Part shown: in pieces, positions 1 through 11,600 of the stretch
Layout: each line of letters opens with the position of its first letter
Position numbering within the stretch: position 1 is the stretch's first letter
Notes under the pieces: generated by a model
Told to the model about the DNA's origin: nothing
The model's input: only the letters and a program-made list of their open reading frames with translations
Databases searched by the model: none
Program-made: the position numbers and the translations under genes
Assembly (NCBI RefSeq): GCF_004193775.1
Contig: NC_041003.1
Location: forward strand, 49,156,111 to 49,220,110
Source of the DNA: Glycine soja
Lineage: Eukaryota; Streptophyta; Magnoliopsida; Fabales; Fabaceae
Reading direction: 5' to 3'
DNA: 64,000 nucleotides

Positions 1-59
1 GATAAAATAGTTCAATATTATTAAATTGAATTTTCAATATAGATGCATCTATATAAATT

Positions 60-310
60 TAAACCGCAATTTTTTTGATTAATTTAAGATTTAAATATTT
101 TTTAGTCTTTGTAATTTATTTTTTATTTTAATCCTTACAAATTATATTTTTTTGTTTTTTGTCTTAATAATATTTTAGATAATGTTTTTCCATTAGTCAA
201 AGTGTTTTAAAGACAAAATAAAATAAACATGATTTATAAGAATTAAAAAAATTATACGGACAAAAAAATTGTAAGGATTAAAAAAATATTTAAACCTCAA
301 TTTAAAATAG
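60..310. repeat. Fold-back / MITE-like element
   Basis: The left arm (about 62-180) and the reverse complement of the right arm (about 200-306) share the same order of blocks: 'TTTAAATATTTTTTA', 'CCTTACAAATT' and 'TTTTTTGT..TTTGTCTT'. The short overall length of about 250 bp and long imperfect terminal inverted repeats suggest a non-autonomous DNA transposon. Family and target-site duplication were not determined. Confidence 0.45.
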
Positions 311-519
311 TTTTATCAATTAATTTGCTTGATCGTGTAGATAAACCTTTTGTCAAAATAATTTTGTATAAATAATAATTTCATATAATGTCAAAATTTT
401 CATTTAATTAAAAATCATTTAACATAATTATTACAAAACTTAAAAGTCAATTTATATAATAATTTATATTCTAAAGTAATTTTTATAAAATTAATCATTT
501 TACCATATATCATAATATA

Positions 520-712
520 TACTAGAATCTACAAATATAAAAGTATTTACCATTTTGAGCAAATTCTTTTGAATAAATTAAGAAAAGGCAATGGTGAGAA
601 GCCGCATATAAAAATGTTTACTATTTCGAGCATATTCTCATCAAATTTTTTGAATACATTAAAAGAAGGCAGGCAATGGTGAGAATATACTAGAATCTAC
701 AAATATAAAAGT
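520..712. repeat. Imperfect direct duplication
   Basis: The block 'ATATACTAGAATCTACAAAT' occurs at about 518-540 and again near 685-707. Between them, 'TTACCATTTTGAGCA' (near 547) and 'TTACTATTTCGAGCA' (near 617) are each followed by a related segment ending 'GGCAATGGTGAGAA'. This looks like a local tandem duplication that has drifted. Confidence 0.5.
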
Positions 713-936
713 TGTTATCTATGATTTTGATGCAGATTATGAAATATCATCACCTGTCTAGTTGTATATAATGTATCCATATATTCTAAAAAAATTATGA
801 GTATCCATATATTCTAAAGATGTCAATATGGTCATAATCTGCAGAATGCATGAATTTAGTCATCTAGATTTGCTGCAGTCATTTTGGTTATGCTTCATGA
901 ATCATAACCCATTATTCTTTTCACTTTTTCATGCAG

Positions 937-1140
937 GGTTTTGTTCATTTAGCACTGCAATCGCGCCTTCCAATTGTTCCAATGGTCCTGACAGGTACTC
1001 ATCCAGCATGGAGGAAAGGAAGTTTGCATGTTTGACCAGCACCTCTCACTGTCAAGTATCTTCCTCTAAGTACTGAAAATTGGAAGGCTGACAAGATTGA
1101 TGACTATGTCAAAATGCTGCACAACATGTATGCTGCATTG
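937..1140 (+). pseudogene. Fragment of ER-type 1-acylglycerol-3-phosphate acyltransferase (LPAT), with in-frame stop
   Basis: Read from GGT at 937, the sequence encodes the C-terminal part of a plant class-B (Limnanthes/coconut type) LPAT, which adds the second acyl chain to lysophosphatidic acid in the ER. Blocks seen are 'GFVHLALQSRLPIVPM', 'GTHPAWRKGSLHV', 'PAPLTVKYLP' and 'DKIDDYVKMLHNMYAA'. An AG with a pyrimidine-rich run (905-936) lies just before GGT and looks like a retained splice acceptor. The codon at 1033-1035 is TGA where the family has Arg (CGA), so the frame is broken by what looks like a single C-to-T change. No upstream acyltransferase exons (HX4D region) were found nearby and the similarity stops at about 1140. 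I read it as a dead gene fragment copied at the DNA level, not a retrocopy. The family match is from memory. Confidence 0.8.
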
Positions 1141-2637
1141 AAAATTTTCAGGGTCAGAAGACTCAGAACCAATTCTTCTTAGCTGAGGCACATCTTCCAT
1201 ATAGCTTGAGTGAGGTTCTTCTTAAAGGAAGTCTTGTTAACTGCTGCAATATGCATAAATTGGTACCATATAGCTAAATCCTTGCAATAAGCTTAGTTAG
1301 CTAACAAGTCTAATCTATTTTCATCCTCTCATATTCTTCCTTGATATTGTAAGTTAACTGCTTTAAATGTCACTTAATTCCTAGATTTACTTTCTTTGGA
1401 GGGTCAAACTTTCAAATTGACGAAGTTCTTATCATTTCATTATTTTTTGGTATGATTATTTATTTAGTTAAACGAGTTATAAGATTAATTTAATGATAAA
1501 TTGAAAAAGAAAGAAAAAGGGGCTCGAACACTTCCCGTTAACATTCTAACAAAATTAATTATTAATATTTACCGATAAAATTAAAAAAACACATGGATCC
1601 TGCCAATTCCGGGGGACCAGAAAAGTATGGGGAAAATTTATGTTCATCATCTTCACATATTCACACTCAAACGCTGACCAACCATTCATTGGTCCGTTTT
1701 TTTTTTTTGGTACGAAGTTGTTGGTCCTAGTTTGGCTATTTTAAATTCAATCCGGAATTCGTTCTATCTATTTCAAAATACAAATATTTAATTTCATATT
1801 TTTAAAAATATGTAAGTATGATCATTATATTTTAGAAAATTCACATGTATGGTTTTATTTTTAATTTTTCTGTTTTATTTCTTACTTTTAAATTAATTAA
1901 ATTGTTTTTTGATATTACCTTAAATGAATATGTTAGACTTAGGGTTCAATTGGATCAAAAGAAAAGAAATAAAACATAAAAAAAATTAAAATTTTGACTA
2001 AAATTGTAATTTTTATAAAATAGGAGGATTATTTTTCAAAATAAAAGAAGTGCATATTTTTAAATTGAAATGAGAGAACTAAAATCACTAAATTTTTAAA
2101 ATAAGAAGACCAAATGTCTTAATTTTGAAATAAATGGACAAAAATTATTGATTAAACAAAATAAGAGGATCAAAATTACATTTAAGTCAATATTAAATTT
2201 ACCAAAAAAAAAAAGCATAATATTAAATTCACCAAAAAAACACTCAAGTGGTTGGTGAAATTTGTTAAATTAATTTAATATATTTTACTTGTTCATATTA
2301 TTATTGTTAGGTAAATTTAATATATTCATTTCATTTTACTTCTTTATTCCTTGCATTTTTATCAGTTTTTACTTATTTATTAATATTATGTTAGGTAAAT
2401 TTAATATACTTTACCTATTTATATTATTATTGTTTTATTTAACAATAATACAATTTTAATTTAAAAAATAGATAATAAATAAGTAAAATAAAAAATTAAG
2501 AGACAAAATTGACAAACAATAATAATTAACCTCTCTATGTTAAGAGACAAAATAGATCAAGTGCTGACGTATAGAATGACAATTTCACTTAATAAAAAAA
2601 AAGAACGAATGGCAAATTTCTGTTAAGCTTTTCAAGC
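1141..2637. other. Intergenic DNA between two gene fragments
   Basis: I see no coding exon here. It contains an inverted-repeat element around 1741-2185 and short A/T runs. If the LPAT and Hsp fragments were carried together by a transposon, this would be its interior, but I could not see the ends. Confidence 0.5.
1741..2185. repeat. Inverted-repeat element with internal repeats
   Basis: The left side ('CTATTTCAAAATACAAATAT', about 1767-1786) resembles the reverse complement of the right side, where 'TATTTCAAAATTAAGACATT' can be read on the minus strand near 2115-2135. The motif 'AATARGAGGATYA' or a close variant recurs near 2021, 2101 and 2160. This pattern of 'fold-back plus repeated GGTCCTCTTATTTT-like phrases' is common in legume DNA-transposon relics. 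The assignment is tentative. Confidence 0.35.
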
Positions 2638-2921
2638 GAACCCGAGAGGATTGGCTTTATGATGATGGTGATGATGAAACTGTAGATGCTTGCTCTTCAA
2701 AACTGGATGATCTAAAACAGGTTACTTTTGTTTCTCCGATCTCCATGTTTCATACGCCATACTTCTTGTTTACATTATCCATCTTCCAATTGAGTTTCGG
2801 TATAAAGACACAGAAGGAAGACCACAAGCTACAAGAGATTTGTTAAGTTGCATTGTAGAGTATCCAATCAATGTCTGCAGATTCTCTTCCACCCCAAGAC
2901 AAAGAACAGATACAACAATAA
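2638..2921 (+). pseudogene. Fragment of Hsp110 / HSP70-16-like chaperone, frameshifted
   Basis: Two pieces of a plant Hsp70-superfamily C-terminal domain are visible. Piece one (2638-2720) reads 'TREDWLYDDGDDETVDACSS' and ends at a CAG/GT splice-donor-like junction at 2720/2721. Piece two (from about 2789) reads 'IEFRYKDTEGRPQATRDLL' and 'SCIVEY'. After about 2860 the family sequence continues in the next frame as 'SMSADSLPPQDKEQI', so a one-base frameshift is present, and a TAA follows at about 2919. Only a short remnant (about 68 bp) separates the pieces, so the original intron was largely deleted. Members of this family act as nucleotide-exchange chaperones in the cytosol or nucleus. This copy cannot make that protein. 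It retains exon-intron structure, which argues against a retrocopy. Confidence 0.8.
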
Positions 2922-3850
2922 ATAGGTGAATAGATATAATTGTGGGATGTTGCCCTTAGTATATCAGTTTTGAAGCGTGAAGACAAGCAGAAAACTAATC
3001 ATCACCACCTTTATCTTTATTGGTTATTAACAAAGGCAATTTTATTATAAAAAAATTAAAAGTTTATACGGATTTTGGAAAATTAAATTCCATTTCTTTT
3101 TTTCGGGTGAAAATTCCCAATTTTTTTAATCTGTACACGTATGTCCTAATTTAAGTTTACGCTCACAAATATTGTGTCCTAATTTAAGTTTACATCGTCT
3201 GCAAACTTCAGTATTTATTTGGTAAATATGCATTATAACACATCATGAAATGGAACCAATAGACAGAATAAACAGCAACCCAAAAGCCCAAAGAATTCAG
3301 ACAAAAGCATCTCCTATCCTTAACTCAAGATAGACGAAAGAAAGGTCCTCTCGATGTCTTCATTTACTTAAAATTTGCTATCATTCCTATCGTTCCATTA
3401 TTATTATCTTTAATCTACAAATAACGGAACAACGCAACAAGCTCGATCATAAGCACAAAGAGAGCCAAGTGGCGAATCAAGAATGAAACGAAGAATCATT
3501 GTGGATTCTAATAAAAGAAAAGTGAATCATTATTTCAGGATGGCCCAAGTCATTAGGTCCGTGTGTACTGTACAGAACCACTTACATAAGCTCCCAATAT
3601 CTACTTGCTACTTGCTAGGATTTTTTTAGCATCAAATCTTCACTAAGCAACAAGGCCTTAATTCAGTTTCCTCATGTGATGCTGCACGCTGGATTCCTAG
3701 CTTCCTTGTCCGCATCCAAAACATGAAACCGGAAATTTAGGGCAATTTAACAAAATTGAATTGAACCTATAGGGTATTGCTAGTCATACGATCACAAGTA
3801 AATTATGGGACGTGGACCAGGCGGGGAATAAATGTCTTGTCATCAAGTGT
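2922..3850. other. Intergenic DNA and presumed 3'UTR of the downstream minus-strand gene
   Basis: No exon is recognisable from 2922 to about 3600. The part adjoining 3851 should hold the 3'UTR of the minus-strand 533-aa gene, but no polyadenylation site can be assigned with confidence. Confidence 0.4.
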
Positions 3851-6800
3851 TCAGTTTCTCTTCTTGGCATTTGTCGTCTTGGCACCTGTTTTCTTTCTTG
3901 ATTTCTTGAATCCTGCTCCACTCTCCTGTAAGCATCAAAGGCATTCAGGGCTGCATCACAACCTAAAGGACAACAAAACATCAGAATGAAATGCAAGTAG
4001 ATGTACCTTCCGATACTGTCTGTAAGCATTGCGGCCTGTCAACTCCTCCCCACTTTTGTTTACATAAACCTGCAGGGGGGAAATAAAGAATTAGGTTCTG
4101 ATAGATTGATACAGTATGACAAAATAGATAGGTTGGAAAAAGGCTTAAAAGTTTATCTCAATTTTTGTTCTGGTCCTATAATTTCAAAACCACTAGGAAT
4201 TGATCCCTGCCATTAAGTGTACATTCTGATTTTTGTCCCAACACTAGGGACCATTTCCTAGTGATTTTGAAACTACATAGACTCAAAAAACCAAACCTTT
4301 AAAATATAGGAATCATTGCAAGAATGACCAAAACATGAGCAAATCCCAGTAGCATTTTGCTATTCTATAAGATGAGTAAATAACAGCAGAATAACATGAG
4401 ATTCAAGACAACTATATCAAGATTGAAAGAGTGACTATAAGATGAGTAAATAACAGCAGCATTTGCAATATCAGTAGTCTATGTTCATGGCTGGAAGACA
4501 GGTTCAGAGAATAAATTACAATTTGCTGGATCAATTAAAAGCAACAAATTCATATTCTGGATATGAGAAAGTTAACTACAGACATAAAAGCACCTTCACA
4601 TTGCAATAACAACTTTAAATCTTTAGTTTCTACTGTGACATGTAAAACACTGATGTTTGTAATTGTTGAGTTGTTGCTGTGTCTAGAACATCTAATACAA
4701 TGACATAGTATGCTACAAAATTAATACATAGGCACTAGGAGCAAAACTTTGAAGTACAAAAGAGATGTTTGTAACATGACTAGTATTAATGTTGTTTTTG
4801 GTGTACTGACTAACATTAATATCAAATACAATATAACTATTCATCTTGATGTCAAAAGAATATTGACAAAAACAATGGGAGATTGAGTGTGACTATCTAG
4901 TGTTGTATAGTTATATTGGAATGATAGGATCCTGTGCATCAAATCATGGATTCCACACACACAAAAAAAAAAAGCATTAGGTAATGTGATAATTTGAATT
5001 TCATTGCATCTATATAAATCTTAAGCAACATACTGTATGGGTTTTTTGCATTTCAATTTTAAACAACAACAAAACAGCTCACGCAACTTCTTATGACCAG
5101 CATCTAGCGTGAGAAAAGTAAATAAATTTAACCAGTCAATACTTAATAACATTAAACTTCAAATTTTTAAGAATTTTTCTCATGCCTTTCTCCCTTCTGG
5201 TGATGTAAACCAATGACCAGCAGATTGACCACTTGCTTGAACACGCCTTTTGCCCGCATCCTTTGGCAAACTGGTGCAGCTCCTGGGTTCCACCCAGCCC
5301 TCAGATGATTGGTTTGAAGGGTTTGATTTGTTTGTTTTATTATTACTTTTTGAGACACTATTCTTAGTGCTATTCCTCTTTGTTGCTTTCTTTCTAGAAG
5401 ATTTCCCGTGGCTGAATGGAGAAACAAATTTGGGATCCATCCAGCCTCCAGAAGCATCAAAATATCCCTCAACATTCAAATTGCTGGATTTATTTTTTCC
5501 CCTTGTTGAGTTGCTAACACGACCATTTTGAACTCCCTGCATGTTTGAAGCTCCTCCATTGCCAAATTGCCTCCTGAATTCAAAATACACTAAAACAATA
5601 TGAAATACAAAATGACAACCACTTTCTTTTTAAATCATTACCAAAAGATTAAAATAAAATACAAACACGGATTATAACTTACATGTAATCAATGTGTGAG
5701 ACATTAGGTTGCTGATTCACTGTGTTGATGGTACCTAGTGGATTAAAATTCTGCAGGCGACTGCAAACTAACCGCCGAATTCTCGGATCCTCATGGAAAA
5801 AATAACTATGAGCAGGATGAACAGGGTCCGTTGATTCCTGTTGCTGTTGATCCCTCTGGCAGCTAGAGCTAACCCCAGGATTCCTCTCATTAAAACTTTT
5901 AGACACATCACCACCACCCACTTCCTTGCAATAGGCAGAACGAAAGTACTCTTCACACATCTCATTGAAGGCCGGAGTTGGGACAGAAACATTCTTCACT
6001 GGCGAAAAATCCTTCCATAGATCCTCATCAAGCAATGTTTTCTTATTTTTTTCTAAATTACTGTCAAGGTTAGCTTTGTTGGCAGCACCAACATCAACAT
6101 CCAAATCATCAGAATCCGAAAGCAATTGAAACCTATTAACATAAACATTCTTGACTGGCGAAAAATCCTTCCACAGATCCTCATTTCCATTCAAATCAAC
6201 CAAAGTTTTCTTATCTTGTTCCAAATGACTGTTAGGGTTAACTTTATCGGCACCAACATCAACATCAGCATCATCGGAGTCGGAATCAATCAATTGAAAC
6301 CTTCGGAGAGGACTAGTGTTTAACTTGGGAAACATCAAGCCACTCTTCCGTGTCTCTAACCTAGAAGAAGCCGGAACATCATTGGAAAGTTCCTTTCTTT
6401 TCCTATCCCTAGAAGAAGAGTTGCTACACGAATGAGGGGTCAAAACTCCGCTACCATTCAACGAAACTTTCGAACTGCTACACACAGAATGATTCCGATT
6501 CCATGCCGACGGAAACGCATGCCCTAATAATATTATGAATAGGGAAAATATTAGTATTATTTAAAATTGAGAAGCAGAGAGAGAGAGAAAGAGGTGAAAT
6601 ATTTGAAGTGTAAGCTAACCTGACCTTGATCGGGATCTTCTTGCGAGGAGAACTCCTCGATGTCGTCGTCGGCGTCGAGGCACGGCGGCGGGAGGTCGCG
6701 GCGGAAGCGTTTGAGGAGGGGGCGCGGCGGGTAGGGTCGGGATTCGGGATCGGAGTCAGAGACGTGTAGGTCGGCGGGAGAAGGAGATGGATGGATGGGG

Positions 6801-6859
6801 GAATGGGGGGGCGTTTCGTCGAGACCTAGGGAAAATGAGGGTACTTCGAAGTTTTCCAT
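3851..6859 (-). CDS. Uncharacterised 533-aa plant protein with acidic repeats and basic C-terminus (five exons)
   Basis: Exons on the minus strand are 6625-6859, 5683-6523, 5186-5573, 4007-4069 and 3851-3925. They join in phase to 1602 nt, 533 aa. I do not recognise a named family. The N-terminus is rich in Pro, Ser and Asp. Residues about 150-258 contain two copies of a unit (starting 'RFQL..SDSDD', ending 'EDLWKDFSPVKNV'). A Ser/Asn/Lys-rich middle follows. The C-terminal part, 'GHWFTSPEGRKVYVNKSGEE' then 'LTGRNAYRQYRK', ends in a Lys/Arg-rich tail like a nuclear or nucleic-acid-binding tail. The start is the first in-frame ATG, with a TATA-like box at 6904-6911. Intron 3 (4070-5185) appears to use a GC donor (AAAG/GCATGA) and a TGCAG acceptor. 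This restores phase and joins the conserved-looking C-terminus, whereas reading through gives an immediate stop. Nuclear location is only inferred from composition. Confidence 0.8.
4130..4310. repeat. Fold-back element inside an intron
   Basis: 'TTTCAAAACCACTAGGAA' near 4184-4201 pairs with 'TTCCTAGTGATTTTGAAA' near 4254-4272. The similarity extends outward ('GGTCC', 'TTTTTG') for about 60 bp on each side. It lies in the 1.1-kb GC-AG intron of the 533-aa protein gene and is probably a small non-autonomous DNA transposon relic. Confidence 0.45.
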
Positions 6860-6903
6860 GGAAATTGAAAGGAAAATTGAATTGAGGTGCAAGTAACTGT
6901 AAT

Positions 6904-6911
6904 GTATATAA
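6904..6911 (-). promoter_or_regulatory. TATA-box-like site of the 533-aa protein gene
   Basis: On the minus strand the sequence reads CTTATATACATT, about 45 bp upstream of the chosen ATG at 6859. If used, the 5' leader would be very short. Confidence 0.4.
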
Positions 6912-6912
6912 G

Positions 6913-8646
6913 GGAGGGTTTATGGGATTTGAATTTAGGGGGAAATGGAAGGAATTGAAATTCTGATTCGCGGGTGCGCGACTGAACGATCAAGTGTGGC
7001 GAACAAGATTCCTCTCTTCAAACTTATCGCGTCTTCAGCTCTTTCTTTTTTTTCTCTTCTGTCCTAACTTCTAAATCCTAACACAGTTTTTTTTTTTTAG
7101 TCTGTAAGGTTTTTTTCATATACAATAAGTTTCTTTTCATTCAGATTTTATTGTTTTTGTTGAAAAAAAATGCTATGAACGTAAAAATGCTATATACGTG
7201 ATAAGAGAGATTATTTTTTTCTTCAATTTTTGTTTAATATTTAACTTATTAATTTATTCAAGATAAAAAGGTATTATATTTATTGTTCTTATAAAAATAG
7301 CTACATTTTTATGCTTTTCATATATTAATTTGTTATATCAACTTTTTAAATATTAAATAAAATCAATATGTAAGGATATATTTTTTTTATCCGCTTGAAT
7401 TAAAAACACCATAAAGACGATTTACAACTCTAAAATTCTACTCAACCAACTAATCTAAACCCTTTTGATGATAAAAGATATGATTATAATTTGAAGAAAA
7501 ATTAAATTAACACAATTAAAATCTAAATTACCAAATTACACAATCATAATAAAAAAACTAACTAAATATGATAAGTTACAATTTTTCTACATAATTTTTT
7601 AGAACCCAAAATACTTTTTTTTATTAAAATAATTTTTTAAAATCACAATCCAATACATCTCTCTAAGAATGCAATTAAATCTTATTTTTTTTCCTCTAAA
7701 GATATATCCTTTTAAAAAATCTAATTGGAAAAAAAATCATGTTCAAATTCAAATTATCCTCTTATTCCCACATAAGATTCAAGTAGCATTGTCTTCTATG
7801 GAAGATAAACACGAGGATACATGTATTTCAATATCATGATAAAATTTAATAACTTTATAACTAATTGTCATAGAAAAAATTCATTCACACCTATAAAAGT
7901 GAAAAAATTCATTGTCATTTACTCACAAATTAACATTCACAAAAATCTTTTATATCCAAAAATTATTTTTATTATTTTCCTCTAAAGGTAGAAAACTTTC
8001 ATTCCCATGAACATCGTAAAATTAAAACATTACTTACGTTAACCATCACCTCAATTTAAATTATAATCAGCAAACAAAGGAAAAATGCTAATCTCAATTT
8101 CATCATTTTTTATACTTTGACAACACTAACTATCATCCTTGCCACCTAAAATACAATCTACAACAAATCCTAAGCGACATACACAATGATAAAATCAAAA
8201 TTTGGAGTAGATAATGCTATAATCTATATTATATTATATGACGATCTTTTTTCCCTCCACAGTTGTCCTCTGGGTATAATTGATACAAGTACAACACATG
8301 CTACATGCTTCTCATAATTTTCTCAAGACCCTACCCAATGAAGTAGGACCTGTAATCACATATTACAAAGCGAGCTATTTCCCAAGAAATCCTAGGTTTT
8401 GAGGTATTTGGCACAAGGGAATGAGAAGATTATCTGCTTTTAAAGCTTAATATGAATGCTAATGAAGAACTGAAATAAAAACTAGTATGAGGCAGAAAAT
8501 GTGCATCTATTAATGACCCCTCATCCCTCCGAGCAGATTTTCCATAAAACAGCATATTTGTACCCTCACAATCCAAAATGAACTGCTTTTCGTCAATCAT
8601 TTATCAATTATACAGGTTGGAAATCTGTGCATGCCTATGCCCAAAA
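6913..8646. other. AT-rich intergenic DNA and presumed 3'UTR
   Basis: 6913 to about 8300 shows no exon, repeat unit or RNA gene that I can support. From about 8300 to 8646 the base composition is more balanced, which fits the 3'UTR of the coiled-coil gene that ends at 8647. Confidence 0.5.
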
Positions 8647-11600
8647 CTAAATCTTCTGTTTAAGAACATGGCGCAACTGAACCTTCTGGCTTTCCATTCT
8701 CGCCTCCATAAGTCTGGCTTTCAAACTATTCTTCTGCACAGTGCGAGGAATGCATCCCTTCATGCCTCGATGTGCATGAGGACTTCCTGATTCGGGACTC
8801 AACTGGTATAGAAGGTCTTGGGGACTCAGCCCACCTTTACCTGATCCATGATCAGGAGACATGATGCCACCATTAGATAACATTCCATTTGAAAGTCTCC
8901 CATTCATTCCCTCCACAGAGATTATCTTGTAATTATCCCCATTGTTTGGGTATGTTGACCTCCAAAGCCTGGTTATGGATGATACCTTCTTTGCTTGCTT
9001 AGTTGGTATAGAGCACACTTCACTTATTTCAGTTATTGGTGTCTCCTCACCTGCAGTTTCTTCCCATTCAAGTACACTTCTCCCTGAAACGTTACTCTCT
9101 CGATGATTCCTGTTCAAAGATCGGGTACTCCCTTCTGGTGAATAACTCGAGCCTTGATCCTCGACATGGCTCACAGTTTCCCATCCGCTTTCATCTCCTT
9201 CTATATCCCCATTATCATCCAAAAATACATCAGAATGCCTCTGAATGCCACCTTTACTTATTGCATTGGCTTCAGGACTCACCATGTGAATATTTGAGGC
9301 AAGACTAGCAGGACTATGAGAAACACATGGTTCAATCTCCCTCTCATTTGCTTCCCCAAAATTTGCATCTTCAAAAATGGCAAAAATGTCATCAGAGTTA
9401 GGGGGTTCATATGAAAATCCCTTAATGTCTTGAATGTTCATTGCAGCAGCAGCCTGTTGAAGTGACTGTGCCTCTTTCATCTCCATTGTGTTTGGCTCTG
9501 CACTTTTTGACCTGATAAAACTTTCCAACTCTGCAACAAGTTTATTCATCTGTGAATACTTCTCTTCAAGAGCAACTTTTGCATCTATCAATTTCATTTG
9601 AACTCGTTCTTCACGCCATACTTCTGCCATCTGTAACATCTTCCTCTCCTCTTCCACTTCTTCCCTGAATTTCATAGATTCCCTCTTCAATGCTTCAACT
9701 TCAGCCTTGTCTTCTCCAATTTCCTTGGCAAGCTCATCACACACTTCCTCGATCAATTCTCTGGCCTTCCTTTCCTTCTCATAATCCAGCATGTAGCGCT
9801 TTGCAGAGAGTTTGACATCTGCTAACTCATTAACCAACCTCGAATTGACAATTTCAATCCTCTGGCGATTTTTCCTTTCTTGATTTAACTCTGCTTTAAT
9901 GTCATCAATGTATGCACGGATTTTCTCATGCTCTTTGCTTTTCCATTGGGCCCTTTCCTCACTGACTTTCTTCAGGAAATGCTCAAGCTTCTTTTTGGAG
10001 GAGTGGTGTTCAGTCTCAAGTTCCTGAATTCGTGTTCGAGCCTGCTCAAGTTCAGCTCCGAGAGCAGATATAACAGATACAGCACTCGCCTTTTGGTCAA
10101 CATGTTTCATGTGGCTGTAAATATGCTGAGCTTCATCTGCAGTTTTTGAACATAAAGGATCCCATTTTGTTGCACCCTCCATTTCATTGTTGGAAAACTG
10201 GAAACATTCAGGCTGAATAGCATGAAGTAGGTTAGAAATTAGCACTTTAATCATTTGCTCTTTCACGTTTAGTGAGTAGAAGCATAACTCTTTGCTCATA
10301 CAGACATTGTAAAAGCTAATTTCACCAAGTTGGTTTGCATGAAAAATGTAGTCCAACCCATTTCTATACAGATCTATACTGTTATGCATAGCATGGGTCA
10401 ACATAACAATCAGCATTATTTGTCAATTCCCAAGGTGCTGTCCAATAATCCGTTTTTCTATAACATTTCTATTTATTTGTTACAAAGTTCAATCTGGGCA
10501 TCCTATGGAGCATGATATCAACCCATAATATGCATGTGTGTTTGCACATGCAGGCCTTTGAAATATTACTAAAAAATTTCCACAATATGAAATCATAAAC
10601 AACGCATTACTATCTATAACTTAATGATTAGATGATTAATGTCATTTTCACAAAGATGATTAAAACAGGTAATTGCATGACTGAGCAATGGGATATTGGG
10701 ATCATTGTGCAGTACAGGCTGCAGTTTTAACTTGAGTTATTTGCTTGTATATGACATTCACTCAATAATCTTCAATTACAATACCGAAGAGCTGTAAAAC
10801 TTCTAATGGTATATTGATATTGAAGTAATAAGAAAAAAAATCATACCTCACAGAAGTGACCATTCTTTGTTCCAAATATGGAACGGGGACTTTGAGATGG
10901 ATTCTTCTTCATATCAGAACCATGGGTCATGCCATTAGGATGACCAAGGAACTGGAGCCCTGCGTGACCAATTCCATGCTGCAGATAAGTGACATTAATC
11001 AGTAATCAGTAATGAGAAATGGAAACCTATGAAATTAATATTGTAAACCATCTACATTGATCTACAAATGACGACAATAATAAAGTGCATGTAAGATAAT
11101 CAATTCTCTAATTCAACTGGAATGTACAGATAACAAATAACAGAATCTCATATAAAAGGAAGACCCAACTAAAGTCCCAACTTACTTTCAAAAAAGCACA
11201 AAAGAATATGACTTCATATAAGCCAATATTATTAACACAGCAAGTTTGTTTGACATTCTACCAAACAAGACAATATTTAAAGCAGTCTGGATGGATAAGA
11301 TTTAATGAAAGCACGAATGGAAGCAACTAATTCTTCCTTTCTCTGAACACAAGTTTGCATTTAGGGAAGAAATCTTCAACATAACGATAACTATTTACGT
11401 AGACAAACCCTACTCAACTCATTTCTCCAATCATTACAAAGACTAATAATTAGTCCTCCACTAGAACTACATCACTCGCGAGCAAACTAAAAAAAAAGCA
11501 TTTGAATCTTCAAAAGACAGTTGTTTTAGCCTTCATAGAAAGCCTAATCCCTAACTCTCAACACCAAAACAGGAAAGTGCACAATAATGGCAAGGAACCA

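Larger units (their letters stand above)
1..936. other. AT-rich intergenic DNA with small repeats
   Basis: No gene is visible before the LPAT fragment. The stretch contains a fold-back element (about 60-310) and an imperfect direct duplication (about 520-712), listed separately. The last bases, 905-936, look like the pyrimidine-rich end of an intron finishing in AG just before the LPAT fragment. Confidence 0.6.

Noticed and set aside
5250..5531. Plus-strand hydrophobic frame of 93 residues
   Set aside because: It is the antisense of exon 3 of the 533-aa gene. Phe/Leu richness comes from Lys/Asn/Ser codons on the other strand.
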